From Chara braunii (lineage: Eukaryota > Streptophyta > Charophyceae > Charales > Characeae): 35,521 bases of DNA. The translations under genes were made by a program, and so were the position numbers. The notes under the pieces were generated by a model that searched no databases, was not told the origin of the DNA, and was given only the letters and a program-made list of their open reading frames with translations. Positions 1 through 9,512 of this stretch are shown here, piece after piece (positions within the stretch are counted from its first letter, which is position 1; each line of letters opens with the position of its first letter). Where the stretch lies: positions 1,651,118 through 1,686,638 of the forward strand of contig BFEA01000239.1 of NCBI GenBank assembly GCA_003427395.1, written 5' to 3'.

Positions 1-312
1 AAAAAAAAAAAAAAAAAACGTAAAAAAGAAAAATACAAAGAACTGCCAACCAAAAATCCCCCCCTCCCAATTTTTATTTTTTTTTTAATTTCTTTTTTGA
101 ATTTCTCTTCTCCATCTTTTCTGTTTTTTAATTTTTAGAATTTTAAAAACTTATCTTTTTCCAAAAAAAAAAAAAAAGGGTTGTAGGGATTAAAAATCCA
201 TACAACCCCATTTTTTGTTTTTTTTTTTACCCATTATTTAATTAAGGAAAACTATGGTAAATTCACCTCCGCGGCGCGGACGAGGTCAGCCGCGGACGCA
301 TCCGCGAGTGTT
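1..312. other. A/T-rich low-complexity DNA with a foldback, then a short GC-rich segment
   Basis: This stretch has homopolymer A and T runs and no coding potential. Positions 178-208 form a hairpin: GGGTTGTA pairs with TACAACCC and GGATT with AATCC around an AAA loop. The A-run to its left (163-177) can pair with the T-rich run to its right, extending the foldback to about 163-229. Positions 268-305 are rich in CGCGG and CCGCG. Element D breaks off at about 310, so the D/non-D junction lies here. Confidence 0.6.
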
Positions 313-1206
313 TCATAGCATCCACTGTAAGGTGGAGTGATTAGAGAATATCTTGAAGTGTCTCCCCATGAGAAAGTGTTTCCAATGTTTCAAGGCACAT
401 ACAAGAGCATATAACTCTTTCTCGTAGGTAGAGTCCTGAAGCTTCTGCGTTTTGATCTTTTTACTCATGAACTCTACAGGTCGTAGACCATTCCCATCAT
501 CCTGCTGAAGAACTGCCCCAATGCCATACTGACTAGCGTCAGTGGTCAGGATGAATGGCAAAGTGGGGTCAGACAACTTCAACACCGGTGCATGAGTCAA
601 GGCCTTCTTGAGTCGTGTGAAGGCCAACTGACAGGGAAGGGACCAAAGAAAAGGAGTGTCTTTCTTTGTTAGGTTGGTCAGGGGTGCCGCCACTACACAA
701 AAGTTCCTGACAAACTTTCTGTAGTATGAGGCTAGACCCATGAAGGACCTGACATCCCTCACTGTCTGTGGCTGGGGCCACTCCTGAATAGCAGTTATCT
801 TGGCTGCTTCAGGGGCCCGACCATCTCCAGAGATTACATGACCCAGATAGATGAAAGAGGGAACTCCAAAGGAGGACTTCTCTCTGTCAATCTTATACTG
901 ACTGTCACGTAATGACTGAAGGACTAGAGCCAAGTGCTCCACATGTTCCCTGGCAGTTCGGCTGAATACCAGGATGCCATCCAGGTAGACAATCATGAAC
1001 TTGTCGAGGTAAGGCCTGAAGATGTGGTGCATCTCTGTTAGGAAGGTACCTGGGGCGTTGCAAAGTCCAAATGGCATGACCAGGAACTCGTAAGTACCAT
1101 ACCTGGTCTTGAAGGTTGTCTTATAGACATCCTCCTCTGCCATCTCAATCTGGTGGTAACCAGATTTGAGGTCAAGTTTGTTGAACACTGTGCAGCCCTG
1201 CACCAT
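313..1206 (-). pseudogene. Element D: RT palm/thumb and N-terminal RNase H (297 codons)
   Basis: This is the central and C-terminal part of a Ty3/gypsy reverse transcriptase, which copies element RNA into cDNA in cytoplasmic particles. Visible motifs are KLDLKSGYHQI (about residues 11-21), VMPFGLCNAPGTF (about 43-55), YLDGILVFS (about 74-82) and FMGLASYYRKF. The RNase H start follows with TTDAS (about 223-227) and YEKELYALV. Two catalytic positions are damaged: the YLDD box reads YLDG, losing the second aspartate, and the usual TDH of RNase H reads SNH. The ORF ends right after the STLQW region, where D is truncated. The upstream RT part is in a different frame (see 1209-1508), so the ATG at 1206 is internal and not a true start. 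Confidence 0.9.
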
Positions 1207-1208
1207 AT

Positions 1209-1508
1209 CTAGAAGGTTATCGATCCTAGGACTGTACTCTTCCTAGTGATCTTGTTGAGACCCCTGTAGTCGATGCACATTATGAATTGTCCATTCCCTT
1301 CCGGGACGAAGAGGACTGGTTCCACAAATTCAGAAGTGCTTGGCCGTATCCAGCCTTTGCTGGTCAGGGTCTCAAGCTGCTTTTTGAGCTCCTCAAGCTC
1401 AGCAGGGGACATCCTGTAGATGCGGCCCTTGGGAGGGACCGCTCCAGGTAGTAGCTCAATGTGATGCTTGGTTGGCCGGTTGGGTAACCCAAAGGGCTCT
1501 TGCATCAA
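1209..1508 (-). pseudogene. Element D: RT fingers region, frameshifted from the palm
   Basis: The 99-codon ORF covers the N-terminal RT part: LKKQLETLTSKGWIRPS (about residues 41-57), PVLFVPEGNGQF and [11 protein letters not shown] (about 78-88), all typical Ty3/gypsy fingers blocks. Just after the RGLNKIT block the frame is lost. The sequence at about 1205-1240 reads as the expected continuation only in the frame of the 313-1206 ORF, so a small indel near 1235-1250 separates the two. Upstream, this frame continues in register with the protease ORF across the TAG at 1572-1574. It is a pseudogene fragment of one pol reading frame. Confidence 0.87.
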
Positions 1509-1571
1509 ATCAACATACTGATTTACAACCTGCTGTATCTCAGGAGGACAGGAAGCAGGAGGAGCGTCTGT

Positions 1572-2195
1572 CTACTTGACCAAGACCAATAACAGGCGCT
1601 CATGGTGATACTGGCGCGAGCGAGCATAAAACTCCCTCGCTCTCAAACAATAGTAACTGGTTTGAGGGTGGTGTTCAGTCGCAATCATACATGGCTGGTA
1701 CACCCCCTGTCTGTTAGGTAGTTCAACCTTTGGGATCTGACAGTCGATCCTTGGGTTCACTGCCTTCAGCCACTGCATAGAGAACACCAGATCAAAGGGT
1801 AGATCAAGGAATATGCAGAAGTTCAGACTGTGTCTGACTTCTCCAGCATTGTCGAAGGTGACAGGGATGCCCCTGACCTTCTCCCTGATCGTGAGAACAG
1901 TGGAGTCACCTATTCTGACCAGCAGCGGTTTATGCAGCTGCCGAACTTTCAAGCCCAGATGCAGTTTCTTGACAGCACTGGGAGACATGAAGTTTTTGGT
2001 GGCTCCACAATCCAACAGTCCCTTGATGCTGATATTGTTGATCAGGGGCCGAAGTAGGATGAGATCAGACTTGCTTTTCTTCTGTTCCTTCAGATGAAAG
2101 AAAAAAGCAGCAAGTGACTGAAGCTCATCCTGCCCCGGGTCCTGATCTGGGTCAGGATCCTCATAATAGAAGGATGCTGCCCGTGCAGTCCCCAA
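1572..2195 (-). pseudogene. Element D: aspartic protease (retropepsin-like) region of pol
   Basis: The 207-codon ORF contains a retropepsin-like domain, which would cleave the polyprotein. The active-site loop reads LLDCGATKNFMS (about residues 60-71). Gypsy proteases usually have DSGA or DTGA, so the Ser/Thr after the catalytic Asp is Cys here and activity is doubtful. The flap-to-C-terminal region includes DLPFDLVFSMQWLKAVNPRIDC (residues about 130-151), matching the usual block in which the ILGMDWL motif is found. The acidic N-terminus (DPDPDQDPGQDE) is a linker. The frame closes at TAG 1572-1574 but is the same frame as the downstream RT fingers ORF. The Gag knuckle just upstream is in another frame. 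Confidence 0.82.
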
Positions 2196-2329
2196 ACTCT
2201 CAAACTCTGTCTCAACTGAAGCAGCTGCAGATCCATCTACATTAGCAGATGGAAGTGCAACACTGGGGGGAACTGCAGTCCCCAGGGTCTGCTTCAGTTT
2301 TTTGACTGTCCTGGGCCTGGCATGTAAGG

Positions 2330-2368
2330 GCAGTCCTTTAAAAAATGATGGCCCTCACACATCAGGCA
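2330..2368 (-). pseudogene. Element D: Gag nucleocapsid CCHC zinc knuckle (out-of-frame remnant)
   Basis: On the minus strand these 39 bases read CLMCEGHHFLKDC, a CX2CX3HX4C knuckle of the type usual in plant gypsy Gag nucleocapsid. All four zinc ligands are present. It lies between the gag ORF (ends 2596) and the protease ORF (starts 2195) but in a third frame, so at least one frameshift lies on each side. It is too short to stand out as an ORF. Confidence 0.8.
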
Positions 2369-2595
2369 GACCCCTCTTTCCTTCCTTCTTCTCCACACTC
2401 CCTCCTGGATCTTGAGGTCATGCCAGTGGAGAGTGGAGGGATTGAGAGGGTCAGCTGGCATACGGATGTCCTTTGGCAGATTAAGGCGCTGGGAGGAGGA
2501 AGGCCGACGTCCCTTGTCCTTCCCCTTTGCACTGGCTGAGGCTGTGGTGGGGGAGAATCTCTTCTGCTGCGGCAGATCTCTCAGAACAGCCTGAG

Positions 2596-3897
2596 TCAGG
2601 GCCGCTGCAACATCTGTTTCAGCAGCCGATCCTGTCCCAAATGATGGTGTATCAATCTGGGAGTCTGAATCAGAAGTGATGCAGACCCTGGGTGTGCAAA
2701 GGCTGCCTTTCCCTTTCTACCACCACGAGGGAAGGCACCTTTCCTCCTGTCAGAGGAGGGGGCCTGAACATGAAGTTTGGCTTCCATGTCCAGGGCTGCG
2801 CGGCCAAAGGATCTCCAATCCTTGTGCCCAACGCTGTACAAAGTAACATAAAACTTCTCAGGGGCGGCCCTGCAGAAGTTTGTTAGTATGTCATCTGCAG
2901 ACATGACCAAACCTGGGGTGGAAGTTAATTGCTCAAACTCTGCAAACAAAGATTGCAGGGATCTGCTGTAACGCTGCTGGCCCGGGCGAGCAATCCTGTC
3001 AGCAGCTTTGCGGACCCGCTCCTTGTCTGCAAAGCGGTCTTCCAGAGCCTGCAAAAGACTGTCCACTCCCATTCTCAAAGCCCAATCCTCCATAGATTTC
3101 TTCATACCTCTGGAGGTAGAAGTAGCCCACTTTTGAGCCGGCCCCTCCAACAGCCCCAGAACCGTTGCCACCTTGGTCTGTTTTGGGCATATAAAGCCCC
3201 TCAAGTAGGCTCTGGTCCCTGCATCCCAGTCCCCAACATCAGTCTTGGGGTCATCCCCTCTGAATTTGTTGGGGGCAGGGATCTTGGGACCCCTTTGATC
3301 CCTTGCTACAACAGTTGCAAAGGTGGACTTGGCTATGGCTTTTTGGGAAGGAGGTGGTGAAGGGGAAGATGGACGTGAACCAGGGGGGGTTGAAGGAGGA
3401 GAAGAGGAAGGTTTCACTGAGAGAGGAGGAGACTGGGGAACAATCATTTTGGCGGCTGTCAGCTGAGCAGTCAGATTCTAAATTGCATTTAGTATCTTAG
3501 ACTGCTGAGCTGCCAGGTCATCCACCCTGCGTTCCAGGCGGCCGATGCGATCATCCCAGTTAGTGAAATAAAAATTGGTGGCCTTATGCTCCAAAATGGC
3601 CCACTCCGCCAAGTTCTTAGTCACCTGGGCACAATGGTCGTTTGACATAGCTTTGCCTAGCTGCTCCAACAGATATTCACTGCGTGAGGCATCTGTTGCA
3701 GCCTCTAGTTCCGCTGCCTCTTATCTCTCTAATTCTGCCAGCAGGGCCTGCTCCTGCTGCAACTTTTCCTACAATTCCTTTTTCTTCCGCTGAGTAGCAG
3801 TTAGTGGTGTTTCAGGGGTGGAGGTAGATGGTTGCTGCCCTTCTACCTTCATTACCACTTCCACCTGTGGCTGCTGCTGAGCACCCTGGTCCGCCAT
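2596..3897 (-). pseudogene. Element D: gag (matrix/capsid part) with three premature stops
   Basis: One frame runs from an ATG at 3897-3895 (MADQGAQQQPQVEV) to TGA at 2598-2596. It is broken by TAG at 3771-3769, TAA at 3723-3721 and TAG at 3480-3478. The N-terminal third is Gln/Glu-rich and coiled-coil-like (LEQLGKAMSN, RIGRLERRVDDLAAQQ). A Pro/Ser linker follows, then the retrotransposon Gag core: KFRGDDPKTDVGDW, LGLLEGPAQKWA and LQSLFAEFEQLT. The last part is basic (SSDRRKGAFPRGGRKGK), as expected next to a nucleocapsid. The capsid core sits in the intact 283-codon segment 2596-3447. Gag would form the particle; this copy cannot make a full-length one. Confidence 0.83.
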
Positions 3898-5350
3898 TTT
3901 CCAATTTCAAAATAACAACAATAGACAGACAACAATTGAGTATGCAGCAATATACAACTTCCTTCAGACACTATGAAATCGCTGCTATCTCATGCACAGA
4001 GGTAGGTGGGTGAATAGGCAACAAACGGTTTGGGTTAGAATGGTTTCTCTGGGGGCAGGTGCCAGACAGACAGTTAGTTAAGTAAAATCAATCACACAAT
4101 TTCCTTTTACTAGAAAGCAAGAGTAGTCAGTGAGAATGATAGAACTTGGCAAGTATAGACTAGAGTGATCAAATAAGCAAAGCGATTCAGTCAGAGACCC
4201 TGAATCCTATCCCAGACTCCACTTTCGGCCCTGATGACTTTGGCAGCCATACCCTAGGGTATGACGAAGTACAGTATTCACTGTTTCCAGTGAAATACTA
4301 GAAATCCAATCAAGCGCTTCTACAGTATTGACAATTTTTGGATTGTGATTGAGTGACAACTGAGAGAATTGAATTATGACGGACAAAGTTGAAGTTATGA
4401 ATGACCCTAAGTAGCACAGGCTATAATTAGACTCAGCGCAAACTACAATTCACAGTATCTGTACTTTTCCAGTACAAAATTCACAGTCTGAACATCCCAG
4501 ATCAAGCGCAATACAGTCAAGCAGTCGCATGACAATTTTGGATGGAAAAGAGTCAGCAGAGGGTAAAAAATGAGTAGAGGAAGGTAGGAGAGGGATGACT
4601 ATGACTGTCATGCAGTCTGCGATTTAAAAATCCAGTCACTTACAGACAGACAGACCACCAATACTAATTATTCTAACCCTGTCTGAATCGCTATACAGGT
4701 GTGCGCATGAAACGGACTCACTTTCAGAGTTCTCTGCAAAGCTGTGTGAAGATCTGGCTATGGCATACTGAAACCCTCATCTCGCTAGTTTCTTCCAGAA
4801 CTTCCTCCTCTCTGTTCCACGCACAAAACTTCTTTAAACTTGTTGATCCTCTTCAGGATCCTGAAGTGCTGCAACCCCTTTTGCTAGATTCCCTGAATCT
4901 GACCCTGTGGCGCTTGGAAAGCCAACAAGGGATTATTTCGCCACAGTACCCCACAACCGTTGATGTTATAAATAGCCTCAGATGAGGTTATTTCCACCTG
5001 AGATTGAGACAGACTGTCAATCTCCCTCAGCGCTGCTCAGGGATGAAGCCACTCAGAGGATTTTGAAGTCCTCAGGGGTAATTCGCCACTCTGAGGCAAT
5101 TCACTATCTACCCTCAGGGTTGGCTATGGCGAATTAGCCTTGTTCTCGCCACATCCCTTCAAGCGCCCTGACATGCTCAGTGCGCTTGTTCAGTGCAAAC
5201 ACTGAACTCCTGATTTCACCGCTTTAGATCTTCTTCCCTGCTGTCTCAGTACTGGAGAAGATGAATCGCCATGAAACTCTCGCCAGTATATCGCCAGATG
5301 AAGAAGATGCCCCAGTTGCACTCAACCCTCAGTGCTCCAATTCCAATCCC
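3898..5350 (-). other. Element D: long 5' leader without a supported gene
   Basis: About 1.45 kb lie between the PBS and the gag ATG. I see no protein family in any frame; ORFs such as 4701-4985 on the plus strand look random. There are small inverted repeats, for example around 4271-4304 (CAGTATTCACTG against CAGTGAAATACT) and 4453-4485 (CTGTACTTTTCCAGTAC), and two GGCTATGGC motifs near 4757 and 5122. Long untranslated leaders are common in plant gypsy elements. Confidence 0.6.
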
Positions 5351-5362
5351 GCTTTGATACCA
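5351..5362 (-). other. Element D: primer binding site (initiator Met-tRNA type)
   Basis: The minus strand reads TGGTATCAAAGC, one base off the common plant PBS TGGTATCAGAGC that is complementary to the 3' end of initiator Met-tRNA. It is separated by two bases from an LTR edge ending ...CATAACA on the minus strand (TGTTATG from 5365 on the plus strand). This fixes the direction of D and the inner edge of its 5' LTR. Confidence 0.8.
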
Positions 5363-5364
5363 AC

Positions 5365-7225
5365 TGTTATGAACTTGGTTGTTTGACGATTTTTACCGCG
5401 ACTCACACACAGACAGTCTCATACACGCCCATACGTGCATAAGAGAAGGGGAAGAGGAGACAAAGTCCAAACTGTACACAAATTAGAGTAAGCAGCGAAA
5501 GTTCAACCATGCACAGATGGGGAGAAGACACCCTGGGTTTCTCACTCTCTGACAGACTCCCAACAACCAATCACAAGAAGAAACCTGCGAGGATGACAAT
5601 CGGCATCACACTGATGATGAGCCAATTGAAACCAAATATTGTTATAGAGTTTGTTCCAGTATCTCGCCACTTTCAGAACCTCACACTCCACTCTCTCCCC
5701 TGCACCCAGTTAGTAGCGCAACACCGAAATAGCCTCCCAAAGGCCAGCGCCAACCACCCAAATGAAGAACAGATCCTGCGTTGAAGTCTTAAGTGCCGAT
5801 GAACAACTCTGACGAAGAACCAGGCAGCTATGGCTGCCGCCACCCACGAATACTCAGTGAAGAGCCTCGATATAGCCTGGCCAGATGCAGATACCCCCAG
5901 GGTAGATGCGCTGAGGATGTCCCAGCTCTGACAACCTTCAGAAGGCCGGCTATGGCTGCCGTCCATGGCAAAGGTCTCAGGATGCCGCCTGTAGACAATT
6001 ACCACCGCCAACTTGCTTGGCTTCTCCAAATGCTGCTTCGCGAGCATGAACAATCCTCCCTCAACCTACTTGTAGATTCTACACTACCCTAGCCTAGGAC
6101 ATACCGGTACCGTTTCACTTAGGGCCTGCTCGGCCTCTACGAAATCGGTCCTACCGCTGCACTTAGGGCTCAAGGCCACTTAGGGGCGGTGACTACTCAG
6201 CCTCTACTGTTATTAATTCAGCCTATTTTTAGAACAGCAGGCGGCCCTCAGTGCGACCCAAAAAAACACAGCAAAACACACAGCAAACACACAGCAAACA
6301 CAACAGTGCACTGTACAACCTCGCAGTCAATCACGGCAGTCAAAACCAGCAAGTCATTGCAGGTACCGTTTCTGTTTCGGCCTCTAGGGCCTCTCCCAAC
6401 CCGGCTATAGGCTATAGGATCGTCTATCAGCTTAGGTCCTTAGGGCCTTTCTGTCCTAGGGATAGCCCGGGCCTGCTATTCGCAGTTAGGGTAGCTATAG
6501 GAATTCTAGTTAGTAGAGGCCTATATTTTCCCAAATTTGCAGATAGGTCCCAAACGAATTGCCTTACAGGCAGGTCTCTCAGTTACCGCTCAGCCAAACA
6601 AAATTACGAATCTAACCTACAGATGGTACAACCTCGACAAGAGAGAGTCTACAAACGACCAGAAACCAGCAAGTCATTGCAACAGGATCTTTGTGCTCTT
6701 TAAAAAGAAAAAAGACCTTCATGCTCTCTAACCTTCAGTTGCAGGGCTAGTAGATTGATATATCGCATGGAGAAATGGAGTGTGGTCGCGGTAGTGAAAG
6801 AGATGTTGAACTGTGGAAACCCGGACGTTGAACATGCTGCAGAGAGTTCTCCTACCACCGCCTTCCTGCTCCTGGATGAAGCTTGGACCAGAAACATTTC
6901 CTTTGTTTAATGAACTGCCATTCCTTCCTGATTTTGAATTGGGCTACGACCGCCTTGTTGATTCTGAATTGTTTTTGTAACCTCTCTATTCCGTCGGTTT
7001 CTTTTTGCGTTCTTCCGCTGCCTGTGTTCTCTCCTTGTCCACCCTGCTCTTATCAAACTATCCCGAACTTGCTGATTTTTATTTTTTTTGCTTTTTTTAA
7101 AAGTAATTCAGAATGGTTTTATTCTGGTCATCTGGTGGCATATGGGTTCCAGCTCTGATATGTATTTTTTTTCTTTTTTCTTTTTTTTTTTTGTGTAAAA
7201 GAGGCACAGCCCCGTTATATTCTGC
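5365..7225. other. Element D 5' LTR (inner edge at 5365, outer edge not located) and unassigned flank
   Basis: The LTR of D must begin at 5365 because of the adjacent PBS. I could not find a matching terminal inverted repeat to fix its outer end and no second copy is in the window, so the LTR and host DNA are not separable here. No protein family is recognisable in the ORFs at 5509-5784, 5673-6053, 5793-6092 or 6251-6703. GCTATGGCTGCCG occurs twice, near 5828 and 5949. The last 500 bases, up to the A insertion, are T-rich and featureless. Confidence 0.5.
6313..6681. repeat. Diverged direct repeat about 315-320 bp apart
   Basis: GTACAACCTCG occurs at 6313 and 6626, and AACCAGCAAGTCATTGCA occurs at 6344-6361 and 6664-6681, in the same order and at similar spacing (offsets 313 and 320). 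The sequence between the shared blocks is diverged. This is either an old duplication or an internal repeat of the D LTR. Confidence 0.6.
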
Positions 7226-7229
7226 GGGG
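7226..7229. repeat. Element A target-site duplication, left copy (GGGG)
   Basis: GGGG directly precedes the TG of the 5' LTR of A. The same four bases directly follow the CA of its 3' LTR at 33177-33180. A 4-bp duplication is at the short end for Ty3/gypsy (usually 4-6). The match is low-complexity, so it supports the boundaries but does not prove them alone. Confidence 0.6.
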
Positions 7230-8157
7230 TGAAACGGTATTCACCAGTTCGCAATAGCTGATGCAGATCCCAGGGTTCGATCCCTAGTCTTCACCTTACC
7301 TGTGTACAGTATCTGTGTCGACCCCTAGAGTTGAACCCGTGACCTGTGTATTTGTAACAGTTGGTAGGTCGTCGTAGGGTCTATAGGTAGCGGGGGTTCG
7401 ATCTGTAGACCTCTCGACTAGGAGTCTTAGTCAGGTCTAGAAGTCGTAGCTGTAGTTTTCCCGAAAGGTCAAGGCCGTGGCTGCTACAGTCCAGAAGGGT
7501 CAAGTCGTAGCTGCTGCAGTCACGAAAGGCCAAATCTACGGCCTTCTGGAAGGTCCTAGTAGTGACCTTTCGAAGTTGCCTATGTTTAGACTGAGGCAAG
7601 TGGGCAAGTGGTGAGGCAAGCGGTGGAGTCTGCCCGTGCTGAGTCAGCAGTTCCAGTCGTAGACAGTCTGGTCTAGTCAAGCAAGTACCGCATGGGACTN
7701 TGTGCACTTCGGGCATGNGAAAGGGCCAGACCAANGAGCTGCAGCAGTATAAATAAAGAGGCAGCGTCCAGCCATTCATTGATTCCTGCATGAGTCATGC
7801 GGAAGCGCTGCCACAGCGACTTGTGCAAGGAGGTCTGCAGTGACGCCCGGAGACGAAGTGGGCAGGAAGACGGAGCTTAGCTGTAGTGATAGGGTAGAGG
7901 TGGCCATAGCCACCATAGCTGTAGTTAGTGTTCAGCGTGTGTGTGTGTAAGTGTTCAGAGAGATGCGTGTGGGATATCCAGGGTGATCCGGTGTATGNGA
8001 ACAAAGAGTTGTGTGGGCGCTATGTCGCCATAGCCAGTTGAAGTGAACTCGTACCTGGGTTGCCATATCTCTGAGTTTTGTGTGGCCGCATGTCGCCAGT
8101 TTGCTGCGCTACTGTTTGCATACATGTAAAGTGTGAATGAAAGCGAGTCTGATTGCA
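7230..8157 (+). repeat. Element A 5' LTR (928 bp)
   Basis: It starts TGAAACGG and ends TGATTGCA (TG...CA). It is followed after one base by the PBS. The 3' copy is the split LTR at 10665-10722 and 32307-33176. Differences are few (for example GTAC/GTTC at about 7305, CTGCTGCAG/CTGCTACAG at about 7528, TTGCA/TTACA at the end), giving about 99% identity. Inside are imperfect repeats of about 32 bp around 7440-7560 built on GTCGTAGCTG and CGAAAGG, a TATA box, and a TGTG tract near 7938. Four single Ns (7700-7998) fall in this copy, and the other copy supplies the base each time. Confidence 0.95.
7748..7755 (+). promoter_or_regulatory. Candidate TATA box of the element A 5' LTR
   Basis: TATAAATA lies in GCAGCAGTATAAATAAAGAG, 518 bp into the LTR, and is conserved in the 3' copy at 32767-32774. 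A transcript starting some 25-35 bases downstream would give a U3 of about 550 bp and an R-U5 of about 380 bp, which is plausible for an LTR promoter. The start site is inferred. Confidence 0.6.
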
Positions 8158-8158
8158 T

Positions 8159-8170
8159 TGGTATCAGAGC
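8159..8170 (+). other. Element A primer binding site (initiator Met-tRNA)
   Basis: TGGTATCAGAGC is the standard plant LTR-retrotransposon PBS, complementary to the 3' end of initiator Met-tRNA. It begins one base after the LTR terminal CA. It primes minus-strand DNA synthesis and confirms both the LTR boundary and the plus-strand orientation. Confidence 0.92.
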
Positions 8171-8323
8171 TGGTACCCGCTATTCCATGCGTCGCGTTGT
8201 GTGTCGCAGGGAGTGATGCGCCATAGCTGAGGTGTTCACCGAGAGCAGCAGTCCGCCACAGCGGACCTGGAGGTTGGAGAAGCCACTGCGCACCTGCAGA
8301 GAAGAGCACGACGAAGAAGAAGA

Positions 8324-8392
8324 CCGAGAGAGAGAAAGGGAGAGAGAGAGAGAAAGGGAGAGAGAGAGAGAGAGAGGGGGAGAGAGAGATGA
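8324..8392 (+). repeat. (GA)n-rich microsatellite
   Basis: Interrupted GAGAGA tracts with GAAAGG interruptions lie in the A leader. They create long artificial Arg-Glu frames on the plus strand and Leu-Ser frames on the minus strand. Confidence 0.85.
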
Positions 8393-8533
8393 GCGAAGCA
8401 AGTTTGGTTGTCACCTACCTGTGAAGTGCGCCGTGCAGTCCCACGAGGAGGAAGGAAGCGGCCATAGCCGCAGAGCTTGAACCACAGAGTGACGAGAGAG
8501 AGTGGACAGAGGGAGAGACTCAGAAGGGAGAGA

Positions 8534-8660
8534 GAAGCCATAGTCGAGGAGAGGGAGAGACTGAGAATGGAGAGAGAAGCCATAGTCGAGGAGAGGGAAA
8601 GACTGAGAAGGGAGAGAGAACCCATAGTCGAGGAGAGGAAGAGAGAGACGATCAAAAAAA
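8534..8660 (+). repeat. 42-bp tandem repeat, three copies
   Basis: Units begin at 8534, 8576 and 8618 with GAAGCCATAGTCGAGGAGAG (the third starts GAACCC). Each unit is purine-rich and carries one CCATAGTC motif. The period is a multiple of three but the frame shows no known protein. Confidence 0.85.
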
Positions 8661-8774
8661 AAAAAAGAAAAAAAAAAAAAGGAGACAGCCAGGGTGAAGA
8701 AGGAGGAGGCGAGGTAAAGAGAAAGAATGTGAAGGGTGGTGACGAAGGTGAAGCCGGCCGCCATAGCCGGGAAG

Positions 8775-8914
8775 TTGACCGGAGGCGTTGACCAGGGTTG
8801 ACTGGCGTTGACTGGGCGTTGACCGGAGTTGACCGGGGGTTGACCGGGGGTTGACCGGGGGTTGACCGCGGCGTTGACCGAGCGTTGACCAAGGCGTTGA
8901 CCAAGATTTTGACG
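8775..8914 (+). repeat. TTGACC minisatellite (W-box-like cluster)
   Basis: TTGACC or TTGACT starts at 8775, 8788, 8798, 8808, 8819, 8829, 8840, 8851, 8862, 8874, 8885 and 8897, with TTGACG at 8909. Steps are 10-13 bases. The spacer is G-rich (GGGGG, GGCG). TTGAC[C/T] is the core of the plant W-box bound by WRKY factors; a role here is inference. Confidence 0.85.
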
Positions 8915-9512
8915 AATCTGGAGCCGGTATAATCTCGCCAAGCCTTCAGCCTATCCCTCGCCCTATGGATGTGCACACACCCTGTGGTACTTGCTGAGTC
9001 AAGTCTGTCTGTCTCTTCTTTCTGCATCGAGTCTCTTCTGTCTAGGTGTAGGAACTCTGTGGATGAAGGATAGGGCCTCGTTGACCAAACCCCTGCCGGA
9101 CCAAGTAGGGCTAAAGACTGTGTCGGATGACTCGACTGTCCCGGAGGCCTAACCCTCCCAAGGACCGGTACAGACCGGCGGGCTGCTCGGTGTGGCACGG
9201 TAGGCCCGAAAGGCTGAGTTGTGGGCTGCGCAACAGGCAGTCTAAGTGTTGAGAGACCTGCTGATCACGTCATCCTGTTTGTGACGTTAAATAATTCCTA
9301 AGTAGTTACGGGGGATCTCCTTAAATGCCTCCTGATCAGCAACAGGTCTAGTAGTGACAGCCTCAGAATAGGTCTAGGCTAGAGACCCTAGTTGACAGGA
9401 TCCCTGTCTGGATTCTGTGAGTCTTTAGATTGAGTCAGTCAGTTTGTTAGTCAGGGGTTAGAGTCTAAGTGGTGAGGTTTGAAACCGCTAATCCGGTTGT
9501 GCACTAATCACC

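Larger units (their letters stand above)
313..5365 (-). mobile_element. Element D: truncated, degenerate Ty3/gypsy retrotransposon
   Basis: Reading the minus strand from 5365 down, the order is LTR edge, PBS, long leader, gag, CCHC knuckle, aspartic protease, RT and RNase H, which is the Ty3/gypsy order. The coding parts lie in three frames with several in-frame stops, so the copy cannot make a polyprotein. It ends inside RNase H at about 313: integrase and the 3' LTR are missing, and no second copy of the LTR edge is seen in 1-312. D is separate from the nested A/B/C block; its Gag and leader are not recognisably those of A or B. Confidence 0.85.
8171..9512 (+). other. Element A leader: GA-rich, repeat-rich, non-coding
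   Basis: The leader of 1.34 kb holds a GA microsatellite (about 8324-8392), a 42-bp tandem repeat (8534-8660), a run of A-rich bases (8655-8680) and an 11-bp TTGACC minisatellite (8775-8914). Open frames on both strands here are compositional and show no family. The rest, 8915-9512, is ordinary sequence with no recognised motif up to the gag ATG. Confidence 0.75.

Noticed and set aside
5673-6053. Host protein of 126 codons on the minus strand upstream of A
   Set aside because: It overlaps another frame at 5793-6092, shows no recognisable domain and lies in or next to the D LTR.
7229-7295. Functional tRNA gene at the A LTR start
   Set aside because: There is a B-box and a partial acceptor pairing, but no A-box, a mismatched T-arm and poor D and anticodon arms. 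Kept only as a finding.
8534-8914. CRISPR-like array
   Set aside because: The repeats are direct tandem minisatellites without unique spacers, in a eukaryotic retrotransposon leader.
8236-9198. Long minus-strand frame of 320 codons across the A leader
   Set aside because: It is made of Leu/Ser, Pro/Thr and Phe runs translated from GA, TTGACC and A-rich repeats, has no family, and lies antisense in a retrotransposon leader.
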